A stretch of DNA of 20,930 nt, from assembly GCA_004335635.1 (NCBI GenBank), contig QAXH01000073.1, positions 1-20,930 on the forward strand. Reading direction: 5' to 3'. A program made the translations under genes and the position numbers. The DNA comes from Chloromonas sp. AAM2 (Eukaryota; Chlorophyta; Chlorophyceae; Chlamydomonadales; Chlamydomonadaceae). How positions within the stretch are numbered: position 1 is the first letter of the stretch; every line of letters starts with the position of its first letter. The notes beneath the pieces are model-generated. The model ran no database searches and had not been told where the DNA came from. It saw nothing but the letters and a program-made list of their open reading frames with translations. Shown here piece by piece: positions 1 to 10,000 of the stretch.

Positions 1-10
1 GCGCGGGTAG

Positions 11-1532
11 TCATGCCAGTGCGCCCTCCGGGGGATGCACCAAGGGAGCCGCTGCCCAGCGCGCGTACTAATGAGGCATGGCAAGTCCAGAAGGCAGTGC
101 ATGCCGGGCTCACGTGACTTGAGCAGCTCCACATGCACTCAGACAATCTTGTTGTTCAATATCTACTGATGTAGTGCTTTTCCACCAGCTGTCTTGTTCT
201 ACAGCGTTACTGAAGAATCAAGTCAACGCATTGCCTCAGTGTGACGCTCCTCCAGACCTTACCTGGTTAATGCATGCAATTCAGTGGCAGCTCGCCCTGA
301 GCTGGACCCACGTCAGCCTCGCCTCCACCTCCACCGCAGCGCAACCCACTTGCACTTTTGCATGCGTTCAGAACTTGTCAGGACCCAACAGTCATTGAGC
401 ATGCCCCAGTGCCAAGCATCAGTCAAATGGCTGATTGGCAGCCGCACTTTACTGTGATTGGACGCTGCATATGCCTGCACCCTGCTTAACCTCATGCTGT
501 GCCCTGCAGGTGTCACGCGTACGCTTGGCGACACCATGGCGCACACCATTGGGGTCACAGCCGTCCCTGAGGTGTTGCAGCACTTGCTGCAGCCGGAAGA
601 CAGGTGAGAGGAGTGAAGGCCTGCTTAGTGGTGGAATCTGGCCACCCATTCAGCGCTGCTGTATGTGGTAGTGTACAAGTAGGTGCCAAATGTGGTTCCC
701 TGTTTGGATGTTTCCCCCAGCTGTTCTCGCAAAAACGCCCAGGTGTCACTCCTGTTGGTAATCTTGGACACAAGGTAACTCAACGGATGGAAACGGCTTA
801 CATTGGGATGGAAGATAAGCACGGCTAGCCTGGCCTCCCCCACCCTGCATCTTTCTGCAGTGGCCACCCTAACATGCACAGGCAAACCTGAGCTTACGGT
901 CAGTTTGGTGTGTCTACTAATGATCAGTGCCCCCGTGCTTGTGTGTGGCTGCTTAGATTGTTCATTTGCCCTTCGCCTTCACCTTGACGTCCACATGCAG
1001 CATCAGGTCACCGCAATAACCATGCCATGTGACGTACACACTAAGCTGCACATGTTTTGCAGGTACTTGGTCCTGGTGTCGGATGGGGTGCTGGCATTCA
1101 TGGCCAATCAGGAGGTCATGGATATCGTGCACGTGGCTGCAACCGTTCACGACATGTGCCCGCGTCAGGCGTCGCGGCACCTAGTCAAGGAGGCAAGGAA
1201 ACGGTGGGTGAACAAAAAAACGGTGTGTTCTCCTGACATGCGTGTTTATTTCTCATTGCCTGCTGCACTGGGCCCCAATCATTGCCGTGGAGGTTGACCT
1301 ACCTCCCACAAGTGATCACTAACAAGATGGTGGCCTTATGTACTCTCAGTTTGATGTCCTTGATAACAGGTGGGCTGCCAACGAGGATGGGCTCATGGAC
1401 GACTGCTCCTGCGTGATCGTCTACCTGAAACACGAGGTGGCAGCAGCAGATGGCTTTGTATCCATCAAGACACGCTCGGCAAACGCACGCAGATGGCTGC
1501 CCAAGAGCTTGAGTAAGGGATCAAGGGAGTAA
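11..1532 (+). CDS. PP2C-type (PPM) Ser/Thr protein phosphatase, C-terminal part, 5' incomplete
   Basis: Four exons can be joined: about 11-113, 510-603, 1063-1203 and 1370-1532 (stop TAA). All introns are GT-AG and the phases agree (1, 2, 2). The joined protein shows the C-terminal half of a metal-dependent PP2C phosphatase in order: PGSRVTRTLGD (family SRSxGD motif), an IGVTAVPEV stretch, the metal-binding segment YLVLVSDGVLAFM, the helix NQEVMDIV, and DDCSCVIVYL, which matches the closing DDIT/DNIT-IVV motif. Known family chemistry is Mg/Mn-dependent removal of phosphate from Ser/Thr. The spelling of the motifs recalls the plant PP2C type fused to cyclic-nucleotide-binding and kinase domains, but no such domain follows: after the PP2C end there is only a tail of about 30 residues. 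The N-terminal metal ligands lie upstream of the window. The left edge of the first exon is uncertain; an AG at 9-10 would be the acceptor, because an in-frame TAG ends there. Confidence 0.85.
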
Positions 1533-2058
1533 CCTTGAGAACGCGCCAGCTACAAAAGCAGCGAAAGCGCGCGGCGGGGTACATCACTTTTGATGCCATG
1601 TCCACTTCAGTGTGACCATGATGCTGGCTGGCCAACCCACAGAGAAAGAAGTGCGTTGCAGTTGATACTATCACACTTGTGTGACTTATGTGACTGGCAA
1701 ACAACGGTGCAGAGTGTGTTGCAGTTGGTATGCACACTCCTCAGCACACAACCTTGGTGAACGGGAAACTCGGGCTCTAAAGCCCACAAACTCCACGATA
1801 CTAAATGCAATGGCAAGTTTGGGGCATAGGCTGAGGCACAGCGAGGCGCTGAACATGCCTAATCCTTGATAGATGATTGATGAGGAAGAACATGGAATAT
1901 TGATAGGTTCTGCAGTGCTGACTTGGCTGGTTCATTGCACGTCCGCCTGCTAGTTCACGTGTCAAACCCCTCGATTACTGGAACCACGGCATGCCTGACA
2001 GCGATTGAACCATCGTCAGACGATCGCCTTCCGCACCATGCGAAGTCTGCAGCACCAG
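1533..2058. other. Convergent intergenic spacer / 3' UTRs
   Basis: This spacer separates the stop codons of the phosphatase (plus) and TRM1 (minus) and must hold both 3' UTRs. I see no convincing gene. Two similar stretches around 1650-1666 and 1710-1728 share a GTTGCAGTTG core, which is a weak direct repeat. No TGTAA box is visible on either strand, so the poly(A) sites of both genes are unassigned. Confidence 0.5.
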
Positions 2059-5000
2059 CTATTCAGCAGCATCAGCAGGCCAAGGGCTGTCCAGTCTACG
2101 CTTGATGCCCAACCTTGTTGCAGCCGCAACTATCTGCTCCATGCTGGCGCTGGTGCGGAAGGACTTTGCGTCCAGGTGGCAGCGCGCCGCGGCATGGCCC
2201 GCACTCCGCAGCTCGGCTAGCAGCTTGTCACGGGGCGGGTAGGCCGTGACGTATCGGCCCAGCGAGTCCATGCAGATGTAGCCGGGTGGCAGGCGCTCAT
2301 CGGCCTCCTCGAGCATCACCTGGCAGACACATCAACAGTACGATGACAGTCTTCATTATTGTTATTAAGATACATAGATGCTGCAGCACAAACAGTTGAC
2401 AACACAGAATACAGAACCCAATGGAATGGCAGGCGCCACCGGTTACGTGTTGACATCAAACTGTCCCCGAAGCCACGTGTTGACATTGAGCCCGATGGCT
2501 GACAGCTGCTGACAGGCAAGGCTTGTGTGCGATTTCTACAGCCCTCCCTTACAAATCACTTGCTTTGCAAGTTCATTCACTGGGGTCCCACCAGGCGACT
2601 TGACATGGCAGCGTGTGCCGCTACCCAGGCCCACCCGCCTATCACCTGCATGACCTCCTCCAGCGGCCTGGGTCCGTTCTTCTTGGTGCGCGCCGACGAG
2701 GCAAAGCTGTCAAACCCAGCACCAGGGCTGTACCCAGACCACCTGTGGCAGAAACAAAGCGCACATGATTAGCACAACACAACCAACTAAGCAACAGCCC
2801 CAATTCATCTGATAACAAGCACTGGGTGCAAGAACTCCTAGGAATCCTCGCTCCATCTGCAGCACTCAGCGGTTCATAGTGCATACAGCATGTCGGCTGA
2901 CGTGGCCGGGTAGACCCTAGGGTTGTTGTCTGGCGCGCTGTCCGCCCGGCATCCCCGCGTCTCACCCTAGGCGCTGCGCCTCCTGCGTCATGTCCAGGAC
3001 CTCCTGCCGGTCGTGCAGCGGACCTGTCCACATGGGCCCGGCCACAGTGAGCGGTGCGGGCTGATGCGAGGGGGGGCAGGGCACGCATCTGCAAGAAACC
3101 AGCAAACACCAGCTGCACTGGTCACCAACAAGCCACTGCCAACATTCTTTGTCAACTCGTTCAGCTCTCGTAGTCCATGGCCAGAGCTTTTTGAGTATTA
3201 AGCATCTCGTACTCCAGTTTCGTACTCCATGAATGGAAACACATTCCAAAGCTGGAAACATTGACAAACGAGCTGGCAACCACGGCTCCGTTTAGCTAGG
3301 CAGGCCAAAACAATGACTGTAGGTTCGTAGCTACGGTCATGTGGAACTTTCTGAGAAATCGCCTACTTACCGTAGGTTTTGTAACTACGGTCATAACCAA
3401 GTCCGCAGAATATTGAAATAGTTACTGTAGTCAGCTACGGTCGCCAAAAAGCACTGCACGTGATTCCTCACCGACCAAAGTTTTTTGACCGGAAATTGAT
3501 TGATTATTATTGAATAGCTACAGGGCTGAACGAAGCCCTTCCAGGGCTGAACGAAGCCCTGCTGGCACCACGTGCTTGCCCAGCACCAAGCCACTTTTGA
3601 TTTCCACAGTCGAGCTTTTGAAGCCACAATTGTCTACCACGAGTGCTGGCATCACCCGCTAGTCACTGTCCCCGAGCCGCACCTGCACACGGCTGAGCCC
3701 AGGTCCGGCCAGTCCAACACGCCCGCTGTGCCATGCACGTGACAGTGGGTGACGAACTTGTAGTGCTGGACGGGCCAGACAGCTGTGCGCTTGGCTCGTA
3801 GCATGACCCGGAAGACAGGCCCTGAAAGGGATGAGACCATACATACATCAGTAAGTCTGACAGAGGCGAGGGTAGGCCAGCGTGAATGATGCACATGCCA
3901 TGGACGGTCAGCACGGGTCAGGCTGGAAGTGCGTGTATGGTCGTCATGAGTGTGACTGGCGACAGGGCAGGCACTGGCAGGCACGCTTACCGTGGTAGGA
4001 GAAGAGTGAGTACACTGGGGTGAGCGCAACTCCTGCAGAACGTCAACGTCAGCAGAGTTCACAGTGGTTGCATGGACAACGCTGTTCACCAGCTGAACAA
4101 ATTGATACGACAGGATGGCCATAAACTACATCTATACTGCGTTGGTGCCATGGCCTCAGTCAACTGGTGCTCGTTTACTGCATGTAGGGTACAAGACGGT
4201 GGTCAAGAGCGCATTGCTGCTGCACAGGCCCCTCACCTCGTGCTGCTGCCTCCTTGACCGCGGCACCAATGAGCATGCGGAGCCCCTGCACAAGCACCAC
4301 ATGGCAACAGCTGCTCACACACATTAAGAGACCAACATGCCCTGGTGAACATGCCTGAACAAGGAAAACACGCAAACGCCTTCAGGCCTGCTCCTGACAA
4401 ACGCAAGTGGAAATTATGTCACAGAGCCACAAGCACAGGCTTGATCAGAGAGAGCCTTTGGAGCTAGTCCTGGTCAAGTGATGCAGGGCCAGTGCATCCC
4501 CCGCTAGAGTCATTCAGTCTTCCCACCCTCTGCACCTGTTCGTTTGCAAAGGGCATAGCGCGTGTGTAGCAGCCGTATGCGGCAAGTGAGCGCAGGGGCC
4601 GGCGCCCGCTGGAGGAGAAACCGTCCGTGGAGGTCAGGTACAGCAGGCCACCGTACTGCACCGCGTCAATGGCGGCGCCTAGGAATGAACTGTCACTGCA
4701 CTCAATCAGCAACAATCAGGAGTTAGCTTGACAGTACGAGCTGCATGCAACTTAGGAGGTCTTACCTATGGATGAATCGACTTACATATTGGCCATCATA
4801 CAAAACGCTGCTCGAGGTAGCAACTTGGTCATATAAACCAAGCACACTGTCAAGTGCTGCAATTCTGTCTGGCACCCATACGTATCATGCTGCATGCGCC
4901 AATAAAACCAGGCTGCCAATGCAACCCGATGCAAATGCACCGACGGCCACGTCACTCACCTTCCAAAACTATCAACGTCAATGAGGTCATAAAAATCCTC

Positions 5001-6632
5001 AGCGAGGTACAGGGAGGCAAGCAGTCGCTTTGCGTCCATGTGGGACACTTTCAGAGTGATGGACGGCAGCTGCTCGGTTTCAGAGGCCGATGGTGCCCGC
5101 CGCGCGCCTAACTGGTCATCAGAAACGTGTGATTGGCACTGACAGTCCTGCTGCGTGTTGGAGTCATGGCTGCTGTGCAGTGGCATGGGCGGCATGGCTT
5201 GAGTTGCTGGATGAGGAGGCGAGTCCTGATTCTGTTGAGTTGCCCGGGTGGGTGCGGTGGGTTGTGTGCGAGCTGTTGGTTGGCAAGGCAGTAAGCCGCC
5301 TGGAGACTCATGTTGCTGCTGTGCAAACTCTGCCGGTGTACATGATTGGCTGTGCTGGCTCGCATGAGCTGAGGGCCTCTGTTGCTGGCGGTCTGCTCCT
5401 GGTACAGGCGCAACAGGGTCTGCTTGGTGGTGTTGGACTAGGCTGTCTGGTTGGTGGTGCTGGACTAGGCTGTCTGGTTGGTGTGCTGCGGACTTGGGGG
5501 GGCCCACCTGCCACTGCCACACCTGCCGGTGCAGGCCCGCTGGTACCCCCACCACTGCCGCCTGCTCCCACTGCTGCACTGCACTGGTCAACTGATGCTG
5601 GACGAGCTCCGGCAATGCTGCACCCACTGCACTTTTCGCCGCGACCGCACTGCCCGCCACAGCCGAAGGTTTAGCTACGCCCGCCAAGCCTGCTGTGCTC
5701 ATCGCCTGTAGCACTGCCTGGTGTGGGTTGCTGGTGCTGCCCTGAGCTGCTTGCTGAGGGTACATGTCCACGGCGGTGCCGCACAGGTTGAAGACCAGCT
5801 GCTCGTGTGTGTGGGGGTTGTAGTCGTTGCACCACACCTGTCTGGTGTGAAGGAATAAGGTGTTTTCAGGTTGGTCGGAGTTGTGATGGTTTTGCATGGG
5901 CAAAGTGTACAAACAAAGTGTGATGTGTATGAATGCAGCGCCAGGACGCGCTGACATCATCTGCACATGTGGTATCTGAGCATATTTTGCGTCATGTTTG
6001 GTTGTTGACTGGCAACGTGAGATGGACACATTTGGTCGTTCCAACACACACAGTCACATAACGTGCTGCTGCTTTTGCTTTGTGGCTCTTCACTTGCCTC
6101 GTCTGCGCCCGCCTGCTTCAGGTACCGCGCCCCCCTGACGCCACTCCCCGCCATGACATCAAGCACACGCAGTGAGCCAGTGCGCCGACGGTGCAGTGAG
6201 GCCGCAAGCATAGCCAGATCACGGCCCTGGGCACTCTCCGCTCTGTAAAATGCCTTGCCTGTGCACGTACAGCCACACGTTGCTACCTTAACTTTACCCA
6301 CACACCAAAGCAACTTGTACGTGCCGAGGTGGAAGGCAGCACTGCAGTTGGTGCAACAGCTTGTAACACAGTGTGCATTCCATGCAGTCATACACCTTCC
6401 AAGTGCCAGCCGACGCCAGGCATGGCTCCATCGCACCTGTCACAAAGGAGGTGCCCCTTTCGCTGATCAAGGCATCTTGGAACGCACTCGTATCTGTACT
6501 ATCTGGAACAGTGGTGCCCTGAATGGCTGTCTGCTGTTGTGCGGCTCTGACTGTATGCACTGGGGCCATGCGCCTGGCCGTCCATGCTGGCCTGAGCTCC
6601 TGCTGGTAGCGTAATCCACGCATGGGGTGCAT
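2059..6632 (-). CDS. TRM1: tRNA (guanine-N2) dimethyltransferase, TRM1 family, plant organelle-like type, with Gln-rich insertion
   Basis: Ten exons on the minus strand: 6632-6437, 6258-6098, 5837-4960, 4695-4536, 4285-4237, 4032-3991, 3821-3683, 3088-2966, 2742-2646, 2319-2059. They total 2106 nt, exactly 702 codons, and every junction keeps frame. Known family role: SAM-dependent methylation of a tRNA guanine N2, normally G26. Visible landmarks: FYRAESAQGRDLAMLAA at residues 69-85, SAM motif VLDVMAGSGVRGARYL at 97-112, VWCNDYNP at 120-127, SHMDA at 384-388, DVDSFGS at 406-412 (the DPFG position), GGLLYLTSTD in exon 4, GLRMLIGAAVKEAAARG from 466, VYSLFSYHGPVFRV, a Cys/His cluster ending CRCVPC at about 541-546, and GPMWTGPLHD at 559-568. 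The C-terminus has the helix with RSAGHAAARCHLDAKSFRTS. The start is the first ATG after an in-frame TAA. The first 35 residues are Arg/Ala-rich and could be an organelle transit peptide (inference). A Gln/Pro/Ala-rich insertion of about 230 residues splits the catalytic domain. Confidence 0.94.
3316..3441. repeat. Three copies of a short hairpin unit in TRM1 intron 7
   Basis: Three units share the arms ACYGTAG and CTACGGT: 3316-3337 (8-nt loop), 3369-3391 (9-nt loop, perfect 7-bp stem) and 3424-3441 (4-nt loop). The first and third have one T for C, which still allows a G-U pair on one strand. The loops differ while the arms are kept. They lie in the 594-bp intron between TRM1 exons 7 and 8. 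Confidence 0.75.
3522..3560. repeat. Tandem pair of identical short hairpins in TRM1 intron 7
   Basis: An 18-nt unit, AGGGCT-GAACGA-AGCCCT, occurs twice with a 21-bp period (3522-3539 and 3543-3560). Each copy is itself a 6-bp inverted repeat with a 6-nt loop. The copies are identical over all 18 nt. Confidence 0.85.
5000..5775 (-). other. Low-complexity Gln/Pro/Ala-rich coding insertion in TRM1
   Basis: Within TRM1 exon 3, about residues 145-375 are rich in Gln, His, Pro, Ala and Ser and match no part of the methyltransferase fold. The segment is open without a stop and is flanked by conserved blocks (VWCNDYNPHTHEQLVFNL before, ITLKVSHMDA after). It includes a 27-bp tandem repeat. I found no good splice pair that would remove it, so I treat it as translated; a retained or alternative intron is not excluded. 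Confidence 0.75.
5414..5484 (-). repeat. 27-bp tandem repeat inside TRM1 exon 3
   Basis: The motif beginning GGCTGTCTGG on the plus strand recurs at 5441 and 5468, with a degenerate copy before it. On the coding strand this gives the nine-residue unit QPDSLVQHH twice, followed by a diverged copy starting QADP. The period is a multiple of three, so copy-number change would keep the frame. Confidence 0.85.
5838..6097 (-). other. GC-AG intron (TRM1 intron 2)
   Basis: The exon 2 donor reads GAG|GCAAGTG on the minus strand and the acceptor reads GACAG|GTGTGG. Only this pair joins the conserved GAD-E to VWCNDYNP in phase 0. The nearby GT (4 bp further in) gives phase 1 and breaks the frame. AG|GCAAGT is the usual strong consensus of GC donors. 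Confidence 0.8.
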
Positions 6633-7073
6633 GATGGATATCAGAAAGGAGCTTTAAGGCAAGTTGCTTGGGGGTTGGGTGGTCACTAGCCTAGTCTACA
6701 TGGCCTAGTCTACATGGTCAGGCTTGCCATGGGCACTTCATTTTCCTACGTGCTCTGCTCATACAGCCTTGCTAGCACGTGAGGTGAGGTGGCAGCATGC
6801 AAACGATGCAAACAGGGAGCAGACTCGCAAGTGTGACCGCCAGCGGAAAACGAAGTCCACGTGCAATCTTTGAGCTGCGCGGTTCAATGGATGGCTCAAC
6901 CTGCGTTGATGACACTGACCAAAACATAACGTTGCAAGCGAGAAAATCGGCTTGCCATTGGCGACCAACACCTGGAACGATCTTGTTACCACCAAACCCT
7001 GTCAGAAGCGACAGCCAGAGAACGAGCCTGGAAAGCCTCTCACAGGCTTCCTGACTCTGCACTGGCAAGCTCA
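6633..7073. promoter_or_regulatory. Divergent intergenic region between TRM1 and the coiled-coil gene
   Basis: The two start codons face away from each other across 441 bp, so both 5' UTRs and core promoters should be here. I do not see a convincing TATA box. A perfect 14-bp tandem duplication at 6690-6717 is the only obvious structured element. The last 145 bp or so before the plus-strand ATG are open in its frame but contain no ATG. Confidence 0.5.
6690..6717. repeat. Perfect 2 x 14-bp tandem repeat in divergent promoter region
   Basis: CCTAGTCTACATGG occurs twice back to back without mismatch, roughly 60-85 bp upstream of the TRM1 start codon. It could be a duplicated factor-binding site or a replication-slippage product. 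Confidence 0.85.
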
Positions 7074-10000
7074 ATGCAGCCATCACCATCAGCATGGGCT
7101 GGGAATCAGTCCACCACAGCTCGTCTGAGGTGCGCAACAGCTCGCCAAGCTTCCAGCTGTCCGCAGCAATTGACGGGGCGTGACAAGCAGGACAGCCCAG
7201 TAGAACCGGAAAAAATAGGCTGCACATGCTGCTGCGCATGCATTCAGGTTGGCTGGTGTGTTTTCCATACCGAACCCTGACAAGCTGGAACTTGAACCCA
7301 CCAGAGACACGCTGCTGCGCGAGAATGAGGACCTCAAGCAACGGGTGCGAATGCATGGAACTGTCGGGCCACTGCATGCTCCAGCTGTCCGTGCTTCCAT
7401 CGCAAGTTCATGTCGCCTGGCCTTTGCAGGTGGACTACTTCTCCAGTGAGCTTGAGAAGTACATCAAGTTTGTGAAGGTATGTGCCGGCCGGATTTGGCG
7501 CTCTTGGACGCCGCGCTTGCACTGGCTCATGAAACATGCACCTGACGCACCGCAGAAAGTCGAAGAAGCGGCGCACCAAGCTGACGCTCATCACGAACAG
7601 ATTGTTGAGGAGCATAAAGAAGAGCTTAAACGATGGCAGATTGCGGCCTTTGATCAGGAGTATGAAAGGTTGGTGGTGGGCCGGGAACCTTGGGTCATCG
7701 CGACGCTGTGCACTTTGTCTGTAGTTTGTTCAAAGACCCAGCATACTATATACTGTGCGCAGAAAGCGTTTGATCAGAGAGCACGATGAGCTCAAGGCCA
7801 CATTCGAGCAGGAGCAGTCGGACCACAACGTCCTCAAGGCCAGCTACCAGAGCCTGCAGGTGCGTGGCATGCTTGGGCTGAAGGTCATGAGAACTGCCCT
7901 AATGTTCTGCCTCCAGACGAGTCTCTGTGCTCTTATCGCTCTGCAGGATCAGGAGAGCCTGGCAACCCAGAGGGCCACTGCGGCTGAGGCCAGGGCCCAG
8001 GACTTGCAGCGACAGCTGGAACATGAGGAGGGTCAACTCAAAGAGTAAGAAGTCGTGTCATGCTACATGCACCAGCAACAACGCTACTGCAGCGCCTCCA
8101 CTTCACTCCAAATCTGCTGCCAACTTATGCAGGGCGTGGAACAATGTCCGCAAAGCAGAGTCTGATCTTCGCAACAGAATCGAGCAGCATGAAGCCAAAG
8201 AGAAGAAGCTTGCAGGTGAGCCCACTATAGGTAAATCTCCCGAACAGTTGTACTCGAGAGGTGTTGCGCATGGTGTTACCCATGCCAAACTGTACTTGTG
8301 CGGAGTCATCCTCTTTGTTGGAACTTTCACAATGTATTGATACCCTACAGCGACCCTTGCTCGTGTGCAAACGATGGATGCAAGCATGTCTCAGGACACG
8401 CCAGCATCCAAACGCATGCTCTCAACTGCCAGGTTACGAATGCCAACATGTGTGCGTGTGTATGCTTGCAGAAGAGGAGGGCAAGTTCAAGGATGCGCAG
8501 TGCAAGCTGCTGGGCATTCAGACCAACCTGGAAATGCGCGAAGCCACAGTGCAGCAGCAGGCGGCTGACCTAGAACAGAGGCAGCGTGGGCACGCAGAGC
8601 GAATGAGTCAAATTGAGGCTGAGCTCAACCAGCGCCTGGCACTGCAGGAAGCAGATCACAGGGCCAACCTGGCACATGAGAAAGCCGAGCAGAAAGCACG
8701 TCTGGCAAAGGCAGAGCTTGAGCTGACTGTCCGCCTGCAGCAGCAGGAGGCAGACCAGGATGCACACCTGGCCAAGAGGGAGGCTGAGCGCATGGCAAGA
8801 CTGGCAGAGCAGGAAGCCGATCTGGCAGCTCGCATGAAGCAGACTGACACTGAGTTGGCTGAGCGCATGCAGAAGATGGAGGCGGACCTTGCCCAGCGTG
8901 TTCAGGACACTGAGGCGGACTTGGTTGCACGCACAACTGCACTGGCTGCTCGTGAGAAGGAAGCAGCTGAGTTGCAGGTGCGTGGTGTTGTCAGCCGCCT
9001 GGCACTTATGTTTGCCTCCATTGCCTGCTAGAGTATACTGGAAGTTGCTCAGATACTGGTGATGGTAAGTTGCTCGAGTCATCCCAGTCTCGGCCCATGT
9101 ATATGCATTGTCATCCTTCGGCATGCACACTCTACGCACAAGCTTACAAGCTGTTCTCATCCTTCCATCCTTTGCGACTGTTCCAGGAGTCGAGCCTGCG
9201 GTCCCTTGCTGAGGAGAAGGCCGCTTTGGCCGCCCAGCTTGCCTCCCTGGATGCACGCGAGGTGGACCTCACCAAGCGCACCATCGACCACGAGGCACGG
9301 GCCCTGGAGCTCGAGGCCAGGGCGCACGACCTGGACGCAAAGGAGCAACAGCTGGCGGAACTCAGGAGCAGCGTGGACAAGCAGCAGGTGCGTCTTGAAC
9401 CACCTGTAACGCTACCTTGTGCTCTCGCCCTGTTTGAGTACCTGTCTTGAAAACACCCACAGCGACATGTGGCTTGACGGTGTCCTATCTTCGCTTCTGC
9501 CTGGACTGACAGTGTGCCTGTCTGCCTGATCTGGACTGACAGCTTTGCTTGAAGGCTTGGACGTCACTGTTTTTGCACTGTCTGGTGCAGGCCGATGTCA
9601 AGGCTGAGATCAAGACCAAGCAGTCAGAGACCAAGGCAGCCAACGAGGAGCGCAAGAGACTTGCTGCCGAGACCAAGCAGTTCGACGCACTCAAGCAAGA
9701 GGTGGAAGCCGCACAACACAAGCTGCAGACCGAGACAGAAGCCATGCAGGTGGGCTGGTGTGGGCAATACCCATTCAACACACACAAATGTTGGATTTGC
9801 TATGGTTACAATCTGAGGCTGCACATCAGGTCATCAAACTGGAGAGGTCATCAGGACATGCGTCAGTCCCATTTCCTGGCCGAGTCAGCCCAAGTGTCCC
9901 TGCCTTGCAAGGTGTCTGTGCTGTTGTCCCGCAATGCAGGCTGAGCGCGCTGCGCTGAGCCAGCAGTTGTCTGCCCAGGCCGACAAGGAGGGTGAGTTGA

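Noticed and set aside
1..122. Frame-1 reading of the first bases (ARVVMPVRPPGD...) as the upstream phosphatase exon
   Set aside because: It ends in phase 2 at the only good donor (114), which would put exon 510-603 out of frame. The second frame ends in phase 1 and yields the proper PGSRVTRTLGD motif.
5090..5674. Plus-strand open frame of 194 codons
   Set aside because: It is antisense to the Gln/Pro-rich insertion of TRM1; the low-complexity composition keeps several frames open.
6772..7377. Minus-strand open frame of 201 codons in the divergent region
   Set aside because: It overlaps exons 1 and 2 of the coiled-coil gene, has no recognisable domain, and would lie between TRM1 and its own promoter region.
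8570..9256. Minus-strand open frame of 228 codons
   Set aside because: It mirrors the 33-bp repeat exon; the Leu/Cys/Ser-rich product is the expected complement of Glu/Ala/Gln-rich coding DNA.
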